A stretch of DNA of 6,742 bases from Planctomycetota bacterium (lineage in GTDB: Bacteria; Planctomycetota; UBA1135; GCA-002686595): the NCBI GenBank assembly GCA_027623615.1, contig JAQBVH010000181.1:1-6742 (forward strand), written 5' to 3'. Both the position numbers and the translations under genes were made by a program. How positions within the stretch are numbered: position 1 is the first letter of the stretch; every line of letters starts with the position of its first letter. Below are positions 6,726 through 6,742 of the stretch, in pieces. The notes below the pieces were generated by a model. That model searched no databases, was not told the DNA's origin, and worked only from the letters and a program-made list of their open reading frames with translations.

Positions 6726-6742
6726 ATGGGCGGCCCCAACGG

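Noticed and set aside
6684..6742. Open - strand frame reading VGAAHASFGGVKVSGRRT then a stop at 6684-6686, possibly the end of a convergent gene
   Set aside because: Only 18 complete codons are visible and third-position GC is lower than in the real genes. It looks protein-like but could be chance, and the window ends before it can be judged.
6726..6742. ATG at 6726 as the start of a new + strand gene
   Set aside because: Only five complete codons are visible and the AGGAGG is one base away, too close for normal initiation.

Overview
The window is a GC-rich (roughly 70% by eye), gene-dense stretch with every recognisable gene on the + strand. The PSCyt1/PSCyt2/PSD1 cytochrome-like protein followed directly by a DUF1501 protein is the paired arrangement found in great numbers in Planctomycetota, and also in Verrucomicrobiota, Lentisphaerota and some Bacteroidota. 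With the high GC and very high GC at third codon positions, a high-GC planctomycete is the best guess. No rRNA or other marker gene is present to prove it.

Region 1 (2-1835) holds three tightly coupled glycosyltransferase genes: the 3' part of an Alg14/PssD-like membrane-recruiting subunit, its catalytic partner Alg13/PssE (overlap 403-406), and a GT2 rhamnosyltransferase-like (WbbL-type) enzyme (overlap 900-903). Both junctions are ATGA overlaps, so this is the distal end of a polysaccharide or glycolipid assembly operon that starts outside the window. The Alg14/Alg13 pair would add one sugar to a lipid-linked acceptor and the GT2 enzyme a further one.

Region 2 (1836-1906) is a 71-bp gap with a possible -10 element very close to the next start codon. 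It probably separates two transcription units.

Region 3 (1907-6645) is a two-gene unit: a 1105-residue exported multidomain protein (signal peptide, CxxCH cytochrome-like PSCyt1, PSCyt2/DUF1549 with a second CxxCH, PA14 domain, a second beta-sandwich carbohydrate-binding-like domain, PSD1/DUF1553) and a 473-residue DUF1501 protein with a twin-arginine-type leader, in the alkaline phosphatase/sulfatase fold group. Stop and start share one base (TGATG). Family context suggests a cell-surface or periplasmic system acting on complex polysaccharides, but no biochemical role is firmly established for these families.

Region 4 (6646-6742) is a noncoding tail with two hairpins, the first a likely transcription end signal. 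I found no CRISPR array, tRNA, rRNA, insertion sequence or phage gene. The window reads as ordinary planctomycete chromosome. The most unusual points are the double carbohydrate-binding-like insertion in the cytochrome protein, its altered PSCyt2 motif and His-rich linker, and the competing hairpins at the 3' end.
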